From Angelakisella sp. (GTDB lineage Bacteria > Bacillota > Clostridia > Oscillospirales > Ruminococcaceae): DNA of 24,191 nucleotides. Of this stretch, positions 1 through 6,873 are shown in pieces. The notes under the pieces were generated by a model. That model made no database searches. It worked only from the letters and a program-made list of their open reading frames with translations, and had not been told where the DNA came from. Position 1 is the stretch's first letter; the number at the start of each line of letters is the position of its first letter. The position numbers and the translations under genes are program-made. The stretch spans positions 1 to 24,191 of the forward strand of contig JAHHTQ010000035.1 of the NCBI GenBank assembly GCA_020024555.1, given 5' to 3'.

Positions 1-14
1 GTAACCAAAACACA

Positions 15-40
15 TTTAAGAGGGTGTTCCCCCTCTTAAA
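15..40. repeat. 10-bp perfect hairpin, G-run/C-run stem
   Basis: TTTAAGAGGG (15-24) pairs exactly with CCCTCTTAAA (31-40) around the loop TGTTCC. Neither side has an immediate U tract; on the plus strand a C-run comes before TTTTT at 52-57. It may be the end of a transcript entering from the left, but this is inference. Confidence 0.55.
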
Positions 41-86
41 ATACTCCCCCCTTTTTATAGTTCGGTTATTGTCATAATTTTTATTG

Positions 87-122
87 TGATGTATCACTCG
101 CTTACGCTCGAATGATACATCA
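87..122. repeat. Hairpin repeat copy 1 (loop TCGCTTACGCTC)
   Basis: TGATGTATCA (87-96) pairs perfectly with TGATACATCA (113-122). The loop contains TCGCTTACGCTC. A second hairpin at 171-208 has nearly the same loop (TCGCTTTCGCTC) but a different stem that is still fully paired. This suggests a family of intergenic palindromic elements, not two chance hairpins. No T-run follows directly on either strand. Confidence 0.6.
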
Positions 123-170
123 GATTAGCTTTGTTCATCTACCATTGTGTAATGGGTAATTTAATCTTTT

Positions 171-208
171 TTTCAGTATCATTCGCTTTCGCTCAGATGA
201 TACTGAAA
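171..208. repeat. Hairpin repeat copy 2 (loop TCGCTTTCGCTC)
   Basis: TTTCAGTATCAT (171-182) pairs with ATGATACTGAAA (197-208), 12 bp without mismatch, around a 14-nt loop beginning TCGCTTTCGCTC. It lies 48 bases right of copy 1 and shares the TATCA core and the loop. A T-rich stretch lies to its left (166-173) and TTTTTT about 6 bases to its right, so it could terminate transcription weakly in either direction. Confidence 0.6.
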
Positions 209-315
209 GGAGAGTTTTTTACTTGTTTTATTTGTTTGGGATAGTAATATAAAAATTAAAATAAATTTTGGGTAGTAGTGGGTATTATTTTGCTTTCATT
301 ATGACGTGAGAACAT

Positions 316-349
316 AAAAAAAGACGTGAACATAAACTATGCTCACGTC
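316..349 (-). terminator. Intrinsic terminator of tRNA-Leu
   Basis: Read on the minus strand, GACGTGA (349-343) pairs with TCACGTC (329-323). An inner CATA/TATG stem extends it, and it is followed directly by seven T (322-316). It lies 22 bases past the tRNA CCA end, where a tRNA terminator is expected. A further TCACGTC copy sits beyond the T-run at 309-303. Confidence 0.85.
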
Positions 350-370
350 CTACGTGTCGAAGTACTCGAC

Positions 371-453
371 TGGTGCGGGCAAAGAGACTTGAACTCTTAC
401 GGTCGCCCACTGGCTTCTAAGACCAGCGCGTCTGCCAATTCCGCCATGCCCGC
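371..453 (-). tRNA. tRNA-Leu, anticodon UAG, CCA encoded
   Basis: The minus strand folds as a class II tRNA. The 7-bp acceptor stem is GCGGGCA/TGCCCGC. The D-arm region reads GGCGGAATTGGCAGACGC. The anticodon stem-loop is CTGGT-CTTAGAA-GCCAG with UAG at loop positions 34-36. A long variable arm and the T-arm AAGAG-TTCAAGT-CTCTT follow. The discriminator is A and the CCA end is encoded (373-371). It decodes CUA and probably other CUN leucine codons. It stands alone as a single-gene unit between its own promoter and terminator. Confidence 0.96.
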
Positions 454-494
454 ATATTTATTTTTTGTTGCCGGTTGCCCTTGCAACGTTATTT

Positions 495-523
495 ATTATA
501 TCGCATAATTATATATTTGTCAA
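495..523 (-). promoter_or_regulatory. Consensus sigma-A promoter for tRNA-Leu
   Basis: On the minus strand TTGACA (523-518) is followed by a 17-base spacer and TATAAT (500-495). Both boxes are perfect consensus at ideal spacing. Transcription would start near 488, about 35 bases before the mature tRNA 5' end, leaving a short leader for RNase P to remove. Such strength suits a stable RNA gene. Confidence 0.9.
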
Positions 524-613
524 CACTTTTTTTGTTTTTTTTGAAAAAACTTTTAGCATAAACCAAAAGCTGTGTTTTAAAGCCTTTTTACAAGCTATAT
601 TTATTATAATCAA

Positions 614-642
614 TTGATTTTATCATATCTTTATGATAAAGT
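614..642 (+). promoter_or_regulatory. Possible promoter and inverted repeat before ugpQ
   Basis: TTGATT (614-619), a 17-base spacer and TAAAGT (637-642) form a weak candidate promoter. A 9-bp inverted repeat, TTTATCATA / TATGATAAA (619-627 / 632-640), fills the spacer and overlaps both boxes. It could be an operator or chance AT symmetry. No better promoter is evident between the divergent tRNA promoter and the gene. Confidence 0.3.
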
Positions 643-718
643 AATACTGACAACACTGACAATTTTTTGTGGTGCTGTTCTTTTATATCAAACATTTTTT
701 ATAAGGAGAACAGAAATT

Positions 719-1435
719 ATGACAAAAATATACGGACATAGAGGATTTAGCGGTAAATATCCCGAAAATACAATGTTGGCTTTTGAAAAAGCAGTTGAAA
801 TAGGCTGTGACGGTATAGAACTTGATGTGCAACTGACAAAAGACGGCGAATGTGTAATTATTCATGACGAAAAAGTTGACCGTACCACAAACGGCACAGG
901 TTACGTTAAAGACCATACGCTTGATGAAATAAAAAAACTAAGCGCAAATGCAAGTTTCGGGGACACTTTACCTACGCAAAGAATACCTACCTTACGTGAA
1001 TACTTTGAATATATAAAGGATAAAAACATTACAACGAATATTGAAATGAAAACAGGTAAATTTTTATACAAAGGTATGATAGAAAAAGTTTGCAAGTTGG
1101 TAGAAGAATTTAACTTGCAAGACAGAATAGTCTATTCATCATTTAATCACTATACCTGCAAAGAATTAATGGAATACGATAATTCATTAAAATGCGGATT
1201 ATTAATTGACTCTTGGTTGCTTGACGTAGGCAAATATGCAAAAAAACATAACGCTTACAGTGTTAATGCAGGTTATTCGTTTTTGACCAAAGAAATATGC
1301 GATGAACTACATAGAAATAACATTTTGGCTATGGCTTGGACACCAAATGAAACAGAAGATATAAAACAACTGATTGAAAATGGCTGTGATATAATAATTA
1401 CAAATTACCCCGACCTTGCGCAAACATTAATATGA
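719..1435 (+). CDS. ugpQ: Glycerophosphodiester phosphodiesterase (GDPD family)
   Basis: This 238-aa cytoplasmic enzyme should hydrolyse glycerophosphodiesters (deacylated phospholipids) to glycerol 3-phosphate plus an alcohol. It opens with the GDPD signature: KIYGHRGFSG with catalytic His7, then PENT, then GIELDVQLTKDG with the metal-binding Glu-Leu-Asp, and IIHDEKVDRTT with the second catalytic His. The C-terminal WTPN and ITNYPD segments are also typical. The start at 719 is chosen because AAGGAG (703-708) lies 10 bases upstream and the protein then begins at the usual point for short GDPDs. The frame stays open upstream to a TTG at 614 and would add a hydrophobic stretch, but without a ribosome binding site. 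It has no operon partner; the next gene has its own promoter. Confidence 0.92.
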   Translation: MTKIYGHRGFSGKYPENTMLAFEKAVEIGCDGIELDVQLTKDGECVIIHDEKVDRTTNGTGYVKDHTLDEIKKLSANASFGDTLPTQRIPTLREYFEYIKDKNITTNIEMKTGKFLYKGMIEKVCKLVEEFNLQDRIVYSSFNHYTCKELMEYDNSLKCGLLIDSWLLDVGKYAKKHNAYSVNAGYSFLTKEICDELHRNNILAMAWTPNETEDIKQLIENGCDIIITNYPDLAQTLI

Positions 1436-1459
1436 CATAAAAGAAAAATAAATTTCATA

Positions 1460-1511
1460 AAATATATAAGTGTCGATAAAAAATATAAAAACTATTGACA
1501 CTTATATATTT
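1460..1511 (+). terminator. Long inverted repeat: ugpQ terminator overlapping next -35
   Basis: ATATATAAGTGTC (1462-1474) and GACACTTATATAT (1497-1509) are perfect inverted copies. A few outer A-T pairs extend the stem to 15-16 bp, with a 22-base A-rich loop, and TTTT follows. This works as a terminator for ugpQ. The right arm also contains TTGACA (1495-1500), the -35 box of the following promoter, so the repeat may double as an operator. Confidence 0.7.
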
Positions 1512-1523
1512 TTATAGTAAAAT
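1495..1523 (+). promoter_or_regulatory. Sigma-A promoter of the TrpXYZ-like ABC operon
   Basis: TTGACA (1495-1500), a 17-base spacer and TAAAAT (1518-1523) form a near-consensus promoter. The start would be near 1530, giving a leader of about 75 bases before the lipoprotein gene. The leader is too short for a T-box and none is seen. Confidence 0.8.
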
Positions 1524-1532
1524 ACTTTTATA

Positions 1533-1564
1533 CATAAAAGCATTAAACCATAAAAACATTAAAT
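1533..1564 (+). repeat. Two tandem 16-bp repeats in operon leader
   Basis: CATAAAAGCATTAAAC (1533-1548) is followed immediately by CATAAAAACATTAAAT (1549-1564); 14 of 16 bases match. They start just after the predicted transcription start of the ABC operon. Their role is unknown. In such AT-rich DNA chance duplication is possible. Confidence 0.5.
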
Positions 1565-1604
1565 TAATAAAGCGTATATAACAATTTACAAGGAGACAAA
1601 TATA

Positions 1605-2576
1605 ATGAAAAAAATACTTTCGTTTATTTCAGTATTACTTATGGTAACGATGGTTAGCGGTTGCAACAATATAGATAACGGAATGATTAAAATAGGCATA
1701 ACGCAACTAACCTCGCACGACGCGCTTGATAAATCATATAACGGGTTTATCGACAGACTTGCCGAGCTTGGCTATAAAGATGGTGTGAATATAAAAATAG
1801 ATTATCACAATGCGCAGGGCGATATGTCTAACTGTGTTACTATTGCTGACAAGCTTGTAAATGATAAAAATGATTTGATACTTGCCATTGCAACACCGGC
1901 AGCTATGACAGTTGCCACAAAAACAAAGGAAATACCTATTTTATGCACATCAGTTACTGACCCAGCCGCTTCTAAGCTTGTAAAGGACAATAACAAACCT
2001 ATGACCAATGTTACAGGTACTTCTGACCTAAACCCAATAGAAAAACAAATTGACTTGCTTACGCAAATAGTCCCACAGGCGAAAAATGTAGCTGTTCTGT
2101 ATTGTTCCAGCGAGCCAAACAGCGAAATACAGGCAAAACAAGTTGAAGAAATCTTAAAATCAAAGGGAATAAAAACCATTCACGCAACAGTTGTTACTTC
2201 AAATGACATTAAACAGGTTGTGGAGTCACTAAACGGCAAAGTTGATGCCCTATATGCGCCGACAGACAATGTAATATCAGACGCTATGGTTACAGTTTCC
2301 GATATATGCAATACTCTTAAAATTCCCACAATAGTCGGTGAACCTGCTCTTGTTGACAAAGGCGGACTCGCAACTTATGGTGTAGATTACTATAAACTGG
2401 GCAGAGATACGGCAGATATGGCTGTGGAAATTTTATTCAAACGTAAAAAGCCACAGGATATGCCAATACAATACAGTAAAGATGTTTCATTGGTTATTAA
2501 TGAAAAAACAGCGAAAACCATTAACGTTAATATTCCAAAAGAACTACTTGAAAGCGCAGAGAGAACAGTTAAATAA
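1605..2576 (+). CDS. ABC transporter substrate-binding lipoprotein (TrpX-like, PF04392 type)
   Basis: This 323-aa extracellular binding lipoprotein belongs to the ABC_sub_bind family. It has a lipoprotein signal, MKKILSFISVLLMVTMVSGC, with lipobox VSGC and the lipid-modified Cys20. The mature part has the periplasmic-binding-like fold: IKIGITQLTSHDALDKS, then GYKDGVNIKIDYHNAQGD, PILCTSVTDPAASKLV, GTSDLNP, and a YAPTDNVI segment. In related Firmicutes operons this family pairs with a LivH-like permease and an ATPase, and members called TrpX are linked to tryptophan uptake. The substrate here cannot be read from sequence. AAGGAG (1589-1594) precedes the ATG by 10 bases. It is the first gene of a three-gene operon. 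Confidence 0.88.
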   Translation: MKKILSFISVLLMVTMVSGCNNIDNGMIKIGITQLTSHDALDKSYNGFIDRLAELGYKDGVNIKIDYHNAQGDMSNCVTIADKLVNDKNDLILAIATPAAMTVATKTKEIPILCTSVTDPAASKLVKDNNKPMTNVTGTSDLNPIEKQIDLLTQIVPQAKNVAVLYCSSEPNSEIQAKQVEEILKSKGIKTIHATVVTSNDIKQVVESLNGKVDALYAPTDNVISDAMVTVSDICNTLKIPTIVGEPALVDKGGLATYGVDYYKLGRDTADMAVEILFKRKKPQDMPIQYSKDVSLVINEKTAKTINVNIPKELLESAERTVK

Positions 2577-2605
2577 AAAATTTATTGAAAGAGAGAATTA
2601 TATTT

Positions 2606-3493
2606 ATGGAAATAATATTCGGAGCATTCGGACAAGGTATTTTATGGGGAATAATGGCGCTGGGAGTATATATTACATACAAAGTTATGCAATTTTCCGA
2701 CCTTACGGTAGACGGTAGCTTTGCAACAGGCGGCGCAGTGGCGTCAGTACTTATAACACTTGGCATAAATCCTGTTATATCACTGTTAGTCGCTATTGTT
2801 GCCGGACTGCTTTGCGGAATGATTACAGGATTTCTGCATACCGCCCTGAAAATACCACCTATTCTTTCAGGTATACTTACAATGATAGCTCTTTATTCAA
2901 TTAATTTACGTATACAGGGTAGAGCCAACGTATCGCTTCTTGGTGAAGAAACCATATTTACTTGGGCGCAAGATAAGTTTAATTTATCGTCGAATTTATT
3001 AAATATAATTATCGGATTGATTTTTTCCGTAATTATTATCACTGCTCTTTACTGGTTCTTTGGTACGGAGCTTGGCAGCGCCATACGCGCCACAGGTAAC
3101 AACGAAGATATGGTTAAAGCGCAAGGTGTAAATATTGCCACGATGAAGATACTCGGACTAATGATAAGTAACGGACTTGTTGCCCTTGCCGGTGGGCTTG
3201 TTGCACAGTCACAGGGATTTGCGGCAGTAGATATGGGTACAGGCGCTATTGTTATAGGTCTTGCCTCAGTAGTAATCGGTGAAGTAATATTCGGCAATCG
3301 TTTTTCTTTTGCATACAGAATGGCAACTGTTATTTTCGGCTCTGTTATATATCGTCTTGTAATTGCGGGCGTATTACAACTTGGTATGCGTTCAACAGAT
3401 TTAAAACTGTTTACAGCAATAATCGTTGCTCTTGCCCTTGCCTTGCCTGTATTCAAAAACAAAATAAAAACGCTTAAATACAGTAATAAATAA
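2606..3493 (+). CDS. ABC transporter permease (TrpY-like, LivH/RbsC-type)
   Basis: This 295-aa polytopic membrane protein forms the channel of the importer. It is built of hydrophobic segments (for example ILWGIMALGVYITYKVM, VISLLVAIVAGLLCGMITG, LNIIIGLIFSVIIITALYWF) and carries the LTVDGSFATGGAVASVL and GSAIRATGNNEDMVKAQGV motifs of the branched-chain-amino-acid/ribose permease superfamily. The latter is the loop expected to contact the ATPase. The start at 2606 is used because GAAAGAGAG lies upstream and the protein then begins MEIIFGAFGQG; an in-frame TTG at 2585 is less likely. It lies 29 bases after the lipoprotein gene and 28 bases before the ATPase gene. Confidence 0.88.
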   Translation: MEIIFGAFGQGILWGIMALGVYITYKVMQFSDLTVDGSFATGGAVASVLITLGINPVISLLVAIVAGLLCGMITGFLHTALKIPPILSGILTMIALYSINLRIQGRANVSLLGEETIFTWAQDKFNLSSNLLNIIIGLIFSVIIITALYWFFGTELGSAIRATGNNEDMVKAQGVNIATMKILGLMISNGLVALAGGLVAQSQGFAAVDMGTGAIVIGLASVVIGEVIFGNRFSFAYRMATVIFGSVIYRLVIAGVLQLGMRSTDLKLFTAIIVALALALPVFKNKIKTLKYSNK

Positions 3494-3521
3494 TATATTA
3501 ATAGAATTGGAGAAAAATATA

Positions 3522-4322
3522 ATGCTTACTCTAAAAAATATATCAAAAACATTTAATATAGGTACGGTAAACGAGAAAAAAGCGCTGCAAGGACTTGATT
3601 TTAAGCTCAATGACGGTGACTTTGTAACAGTAATAGGCGGAAACGGCGCGGGTAAGTCAACACTACTCAATATGATAGCGGGGGTTTTCTCTTGTGATAA
3701 CGGTAACGGAAAAATAGAAATTGACGGAGTAGACGTAACCAAAATGCCTGAACACAAACGGGCAAAATATGTCGGCCGTGTTTTTCAGGACCCTATGCGT
3801 GGCACAGCCTCGGATATGGGTATCGAGGAAAATCTGGCTATGGCATACAGACGTGGGAAAATACGTGGTCTTGGCTGGGGAATAACCGACAAGGAACGCA
3901 AAGAATATGAAAAACTGCTTGCCATGCTGGACCTTGGTCTGGAAAACAGACTGACATCAAAAGTAGGACTTTTGTCCGGTGGACAAAGACAGGCGCTGAC
4001 ACTTCTTATGTCTACGCTGAAAAAACCTAAAATACTTCTGCTTGACGAACATACAGCGGCTCTCGATCCAAAAACTGCCGCAAAAGTACTTGAAATTACA
4101 CAGAAAATGGTTGAAAAAGACAATATAACAACCCTTATGATAACACATAATATGAAAGACGCCATACGTATGGGTAACCGTTTGATTATGATGCACAATG
4201 GCAAAATAATATATGACGTAAGCGGCGAAGAAAAGAAAAACCTGACAGTAAAAGACTTATTGGCTAAGTTTGAAAATATTTCGGGTGACGAACTTGCAAA
4301 TGACAGAATGTTAATGAACTGA
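3522..4322 (+). CDS. ABC transporter ATP-binding protein (TrpZ-like)
   Basis: This 266-aa ATPase drives the importer. It contains Walker A GGNGAGKST (residues 39-47), a Q-loop in VFQDPMRGTA, the signature LLSGGQRQALTLLMS, Walker B ILLLDEHTAALDPKTA and the switch His in MITHNM. The DEHTAALDP form, with His after the catalytic Glu, is characteristic of the ATPases paired with PF04392 binding proteins, which supports treating the three genes as one system. The ATG at 3522 follows TTGGAGAA; an in-frame TTG at 3507 sits inside the ribosome binding site and is rejected. The operon ends 23 bases later at a strong terminator. Confidence 0.92.
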   Translation: MLTLKNISKTFNIGTVNEKKALQGLDFKLNDGDFVTVIGGNGAGKSTLLNMIAGVFSCDNGNGKIEIDGVDVTKMPEHKRAKYVGRVFQDPMRGTASDMGIEENLAMAYRRGKIRGLGWGITDKERKEYEKLLAMLDLGLENRLTSKVGLLSGGQRQALTLLMSTLKKPKILLLDEHTAALDPKTAAKVLEITQKMVEKDNITTLMITHNMKDAIRMGNRLIMMHNGKIIYDVSGEEKKNLTVKDLLAKFENISGDELANDRMLMN

Positions 4323-4344
4323 TATAAAAAATAACAGAATACAT

Positions 4345-4394
4345 AAAAAGTTCTTTCCACAACTTAAAAATAACTTTGTGGAAAGAACTTTTTT
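4345..4394. terminator. Bidirectional intrinsic terminator, 18-bp stem
   Basis: An 18-bp perfect stem (4345-4362 pairing with 4376-4393; core GTTCTTTCCACAA / TTGTGGAAAGAAC) has a 13-base loop. It is flanked by A5 on the left and T6 on the right, so both strands have a U tract. It ends the ABC operon on the plus strand and overlaps the last two bases of the convergent hydratase gene on the minus strand. Confidence 0.92.
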
Positions 4395-6681
4395 AATTTG
4401 AATTTTTATTTATAAGCGAACCGCTTATAAGTATATCTCTTTCTTCTTCTGTCAATTCGTCTATATAAAGATTTGCTTTAATAAACTTATTGTCTCTTAT
4501 AATATAAACCTTAAATTCATTTTGATTATTCAATAAATTGCCATATATATTTTCAATATATATATAGTCATTAAGTTTTATATCTTCCGCATTTTTTGTA
4601 ATAAACGGTATTATACCCCAGTTAATCAGATTTGAGCGATAGCGTTTTGTGGCATACTGCAATGCTGTATTTGCCCAGCCACCCAAAACTTTTTGACAGG
4701 AGGCGGCTTGTTCACGCGCCGAACCGTCCCCGACTTTCTTTGAGAAAAATGTGCTTCCTACGCCTATATTTTGTATATCATCTATTTTTACACCATTGTT
4801 TTTCAAAATATCAATAACTTTGGCTATATCTTGATTTTTTGTTATGTGTATTCCGCTTTCCCTGTCAAGTTCTATTTTTTGAATAGCTTTTGCCTTTTCG
4901 ACATACTGCGGAACTTTTCGTCCCAATGTAAATTCAGCTAACCTATACGGATTACTTCTGTATGATGATGCCTCGCCCGATGGAATAAGCTCATCGGTTG
5001 TTGTAACTTCATCATCAATATAGGCTATACATTTAAGCAATAGATTTTTCGGAAGGCTTGGCATTTTAGGCCACGGTCGGATATTAGGGCCTTCTATAAG
5101 TTCTGTTGTCTTATCTGCCAAACCCATACAGTTCTTTATACGGTTACTGTATATAGTACTGTTAAAATAATATGCTTTTTTGGTTTGTGTAAAACTCACT
5201 TCCTCCGCTGAGGTAAGTTTTCCCTTATTTACAGCGGTCGCGGCTATTGAACGCGCGTCCATTAAAGCCACTGTCGCTATCTGTTCTTCTATCGGTTTGG
5301 AGCCCTCTCTGTTGGCAAAATTACGTGTTGTATGACGAATGGAAAGCTCGCCGTTTGCCGGAGTATCTCCTGCGCCAAAGCACGGTCCACAGCAAGCAGA
5401 ACGTAAAATAACCCCGCTGTTCATCAATTTTTCTATACTGCCGTTTTTCACAAGTTCCATATATACAGGTTGACTTGACGGATACACACTCATCGAAAAC
5501 TTTTCGTTACCTATGCTTTTACCGTTCATTATATCGGCAGCCGCGCATATATTATCGTATATGCCACCTGCGCAACCCGCTATTATGCCTTGTTCCACAT
5601 AAATATTCCCGTCTTTTATTTTGCTCAATAAATCAATCTTAATATTTTTGTTATCAAGCTGTTCCATACATTTTTCTTGTGTATATTTTAATATATCATA
5701 AGGATTTTTCTTAATATCTTCAATAGCGTATACATTTGACGGGTGAAACGGTAGCGCTATAACAGGTTTGATTTTAGATAAATCAACATAAATTAAACCG
5801 TCATAGTAAGCAACTTCGCCACTGTCAAGCTTCTTATAATCATTTTTTCTGTTATGTATTTCCAGATATTCTTCTGTCTTTGCGTCTGTTTTCCATATAG
5901 AAGTAAGACAAGTGGTTTCGGTAGTCATAACATCAATACCATTACGAAATTCCATATCCAAATTATGAACACCGTCACCTATAAATTCCATAACTTTATT
6001 TTTAACATAGCCACTCCGGAAAACTTTTCCTATTATTGACAGAGCTACGTCATGTGGGCCTACCCACTTCATTGGCTTTCCGGTCAGATATACGGCAACT
6101 ACTTCCGGCATCTTTATGCAGTATGGTTTATTTAGCAGTTGCTTTGCAAGCTCTCCGCCACCCTCTCCTATCGCCATTGTGCCAAGCGCTCCGTATCTTG
6201 TATGACTGTCTGAACCCAGTATCATTTTGCCACAGCCTGCCATCATCTCCCGATTATACTGATGAATTACCGCAAGGTTGGGTGGAACATATACCCCGCC
6301 GTATTTTTTTACGGCAGAGAGCGCAAATGCGTGATCATCTTCATTAATAGTACCACCAACAGCGCACAACGAATTATGGCAATTTGTAAGAATATACGGC
6401 ATCGAAAATTCTTTTAAACCGCTTGCGATAGCTGTCTCTATTATGCCAACGTATGTTATATCGTGGCTTGTAAGCGAATCAAACCTAATTTCGAGATTTT
6501 CCGTATCGTTTGACATATTATGACTTTGTAATATCGAATATGAAATGGTATTTTGACGGGCGGATTCTTTATCTATACTCTTTCCTGTAAGCTCGGCTAT
6601 TTCATTTGTTACTGTGTCGCTTTCTTCAAGAATTGTCTTTCCGTTTATTACATACGCGCCTCTACCGTATAACTTTATCAT
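4393..6681 (-). CDS. Aconitase-family hydratase (YbhJ-like), 4Fe-4S enzyme
   Basis: This 762-aa protein of the aconitase superfamily should interconvert a hydroxy-tricarboxylic acid such as citrate/isocitrate through dehydration and rehydration. Cluster ligands are visible as Cys370 in IIAGCAGGIYDN and Cys431/Cys434 in ACCGPCFGAGDTPANG. Other family motifs are LGSDSHTRYG (155-164), GEGGGELAKQLL, GDGSAREQAAS (651-661, the swivel-domain substrate loop) and YRSNLINWGIIPF (681-693). It resembles the E. coli YbhJ type of 'hydratase' more than classical AcnA (about 890 aa) or LeuC. The ATG follows AGGGGAG with a 6-base gap. It is transcribed away from a GntR regulator and an isocitrate dehydrogenase-like gene, which suggests that isocitrate is made and used here. 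Its true substrate is inferred, not shown. Confidence 0.88.
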   Translation of the reverse strand: MIKLYGRGAYVINGKTILEESDTVTNEIAELTGKSIDKESARQNTISYSILQSHNMSNDTENLEIRFDSLTSHDITYVGIIETAIASGLKEFSMPYILTNCHNSLCAVGGTINEDDHAFALSAVKKYGGVYVPPNLAVIHQYNREMMAGCGKMILGSDSHTRYGALGTMAIGEGGGELAKQLLNKPYCIKMPEVVAVYLTGKPMKWVGPHDVALSIIGKVFRSGYVKNKVMEFIGDGVHNLDMEFRNGIDVMTTETTCLTSIWKTDAKTEEYLEIHNRKNDYKKLDSGEVAYYDGLIYVDLSKIKPVIALPFHPSNVYAIEDIKKNPYDILKYTQEKCMEQLDNKNIKIDLLSKIKDGNIYVEQGIIAGCAGGIYDNICAAADIMNGKSIGNEKFSMSVYPSSQPVYMELVKNGSIEKLMNSGVILRSACCGPCFGAGDTPANGELSIRHTTRNFANREGSKPIEEQIATVALMDARSIAATAVNKGKLTSAEEVSFTQTKKAYYFNSTIYSNRIKNCMGLADKTTELIEGPNIRPWPKMPSLPKNLLLKCIAYIDDEVTTTDELIPSGEASSYRSNPYRLAEFTLGRKVPQYVEKAKAIQKIELDRESGIHITKNQDIAKVIDILKNNGVKIDDIQNIGVGSTFFSKKVGDGSAREQAASCQKVLGGWANTALQYATKRYRSNLINWGIIPFITKNAEDIKLNDYIYIENIYGNLLNNQNEFKVYIIRDNKFIKANLYIDELTEEERDILISGSLINKNSN

Positions 6682-6716
6682 ACCCTACTCCCCTTTTATT
6701 AAACAGTATATAGCTA

Positions 6717-6725
6717 ATTATAGCA
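6717..6725 (-). promoter_or_regulatory. Extended -10 promoter of the hydratase gene
   Basis: On the minus strand TGCTATAAT (6725-6717) is a perfect extended -10 element. No good -35 box stands 17 bases further up, as is common for TGn promoters. The start would be near 6710, about 28 bases before the hydratase ATG. Confidence 0.65.
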
Positions 6726-6822
6726 TACAAATAAATCTATATATATTGTAATAAAACCAAAAAAACTTCATACTTTTATATGCGCTGTTATAGTTTTTAT
6801 TAAAAAAATACAAAATATACAA

Positions 6823-6862
6823 ATATTAAAATATTTTACCTTGACTTAAAATATTTTAATAT
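6823..6862. promoter_or_regulatory. 16-bp inverted repeat flanking the gntR -35 box
   Basis: ATATTAAAATATTTTA (6823-6838) and its exact inverse TAAAATATTTTAATAT (6847-6862) bracket CCTTGACT, which carries the gntR -35 box. Each arm contains the smaller palindrome AAAATATTTT, and the two copies are 20 bp apart, close to two helical turns. This layout would suit a dimeric or tetrameric regulator, perhaps the neighbouring GntR protein. AT-rich composition lowers the weight of any single match, but 16 of 16 paired bases is notable. Confidence 0.5.
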
Positions 6863-6870
6863 AGTATAAT
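6841..6870 (+). promoter_or_regulatory. Sigma-A promoter of gntR-dehydrogenase operon
   Basis: TTGACT (6841-6846), an 18-base spacer and TATAAT (6865-6870) form a good promoter. The start would be near 6877, inside the proposed operator centred on GTATAC. A second TATAAT at 6873-6878 lacks a -35 at proper distance. Confidence 0.75.
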
Positions 6871-6873
6871 CGT

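Larger units (their letters stand above)
1..370. other. Non-coding stretch at left end of window
   Basis: No credible gene is visible here. The stretch is AT-rich and is dominated by secondary structure: a hairpin at 15-40, two related hairpins at 87-122 and 171-208, and the intrinsic terminator of the minus-strand tRNA at 316-349. A short open frame starting near 326 runs antisense through the tRNA, has no ribosome binding site and is not credited. What ends just left of position 1 cannot be seen. Confidence 0.7.

Noticed and set aside
326..508. Plus-strand 60-codon open frame
   Set aside because: It runs antisense through the tRNA-Leu and its terminator and has no ribosome binding site.
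614..718. Upstream in-frame extension of the glycerophosphodiesterase that would add a membrane helix
   Set aside because: It needs a TTG start without a ribosome binding site, while AAGGAG stands at good distance from the ATG at 719. Hydrophobic translations are expected from T-rich DNA.
683..916. Minus-strand open frames lying inside real genes throughout the window
   Set aside because: They are antisense shadows with low-complexity Phe/Ser/Ile-rich translations and no ribosome binding sites.
1436..1604. T-box or other riboswitch controlling the TrpXYZ-like operon
   Set aside because: The leader is only about 75 bases and lacks specifier or antiterminator features.
4393..6681. Hydratase as LeuC (isopropylmalate isomerase) or classical AcnA
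   Set aside because: At 762 aa it carries the swivel domain in one chain, unlike LeuC/LeuD, and it is shorter than AcnA with different motif spelling (AGCAGG, CCGPC). It is left as YbhJ-like hydratase.
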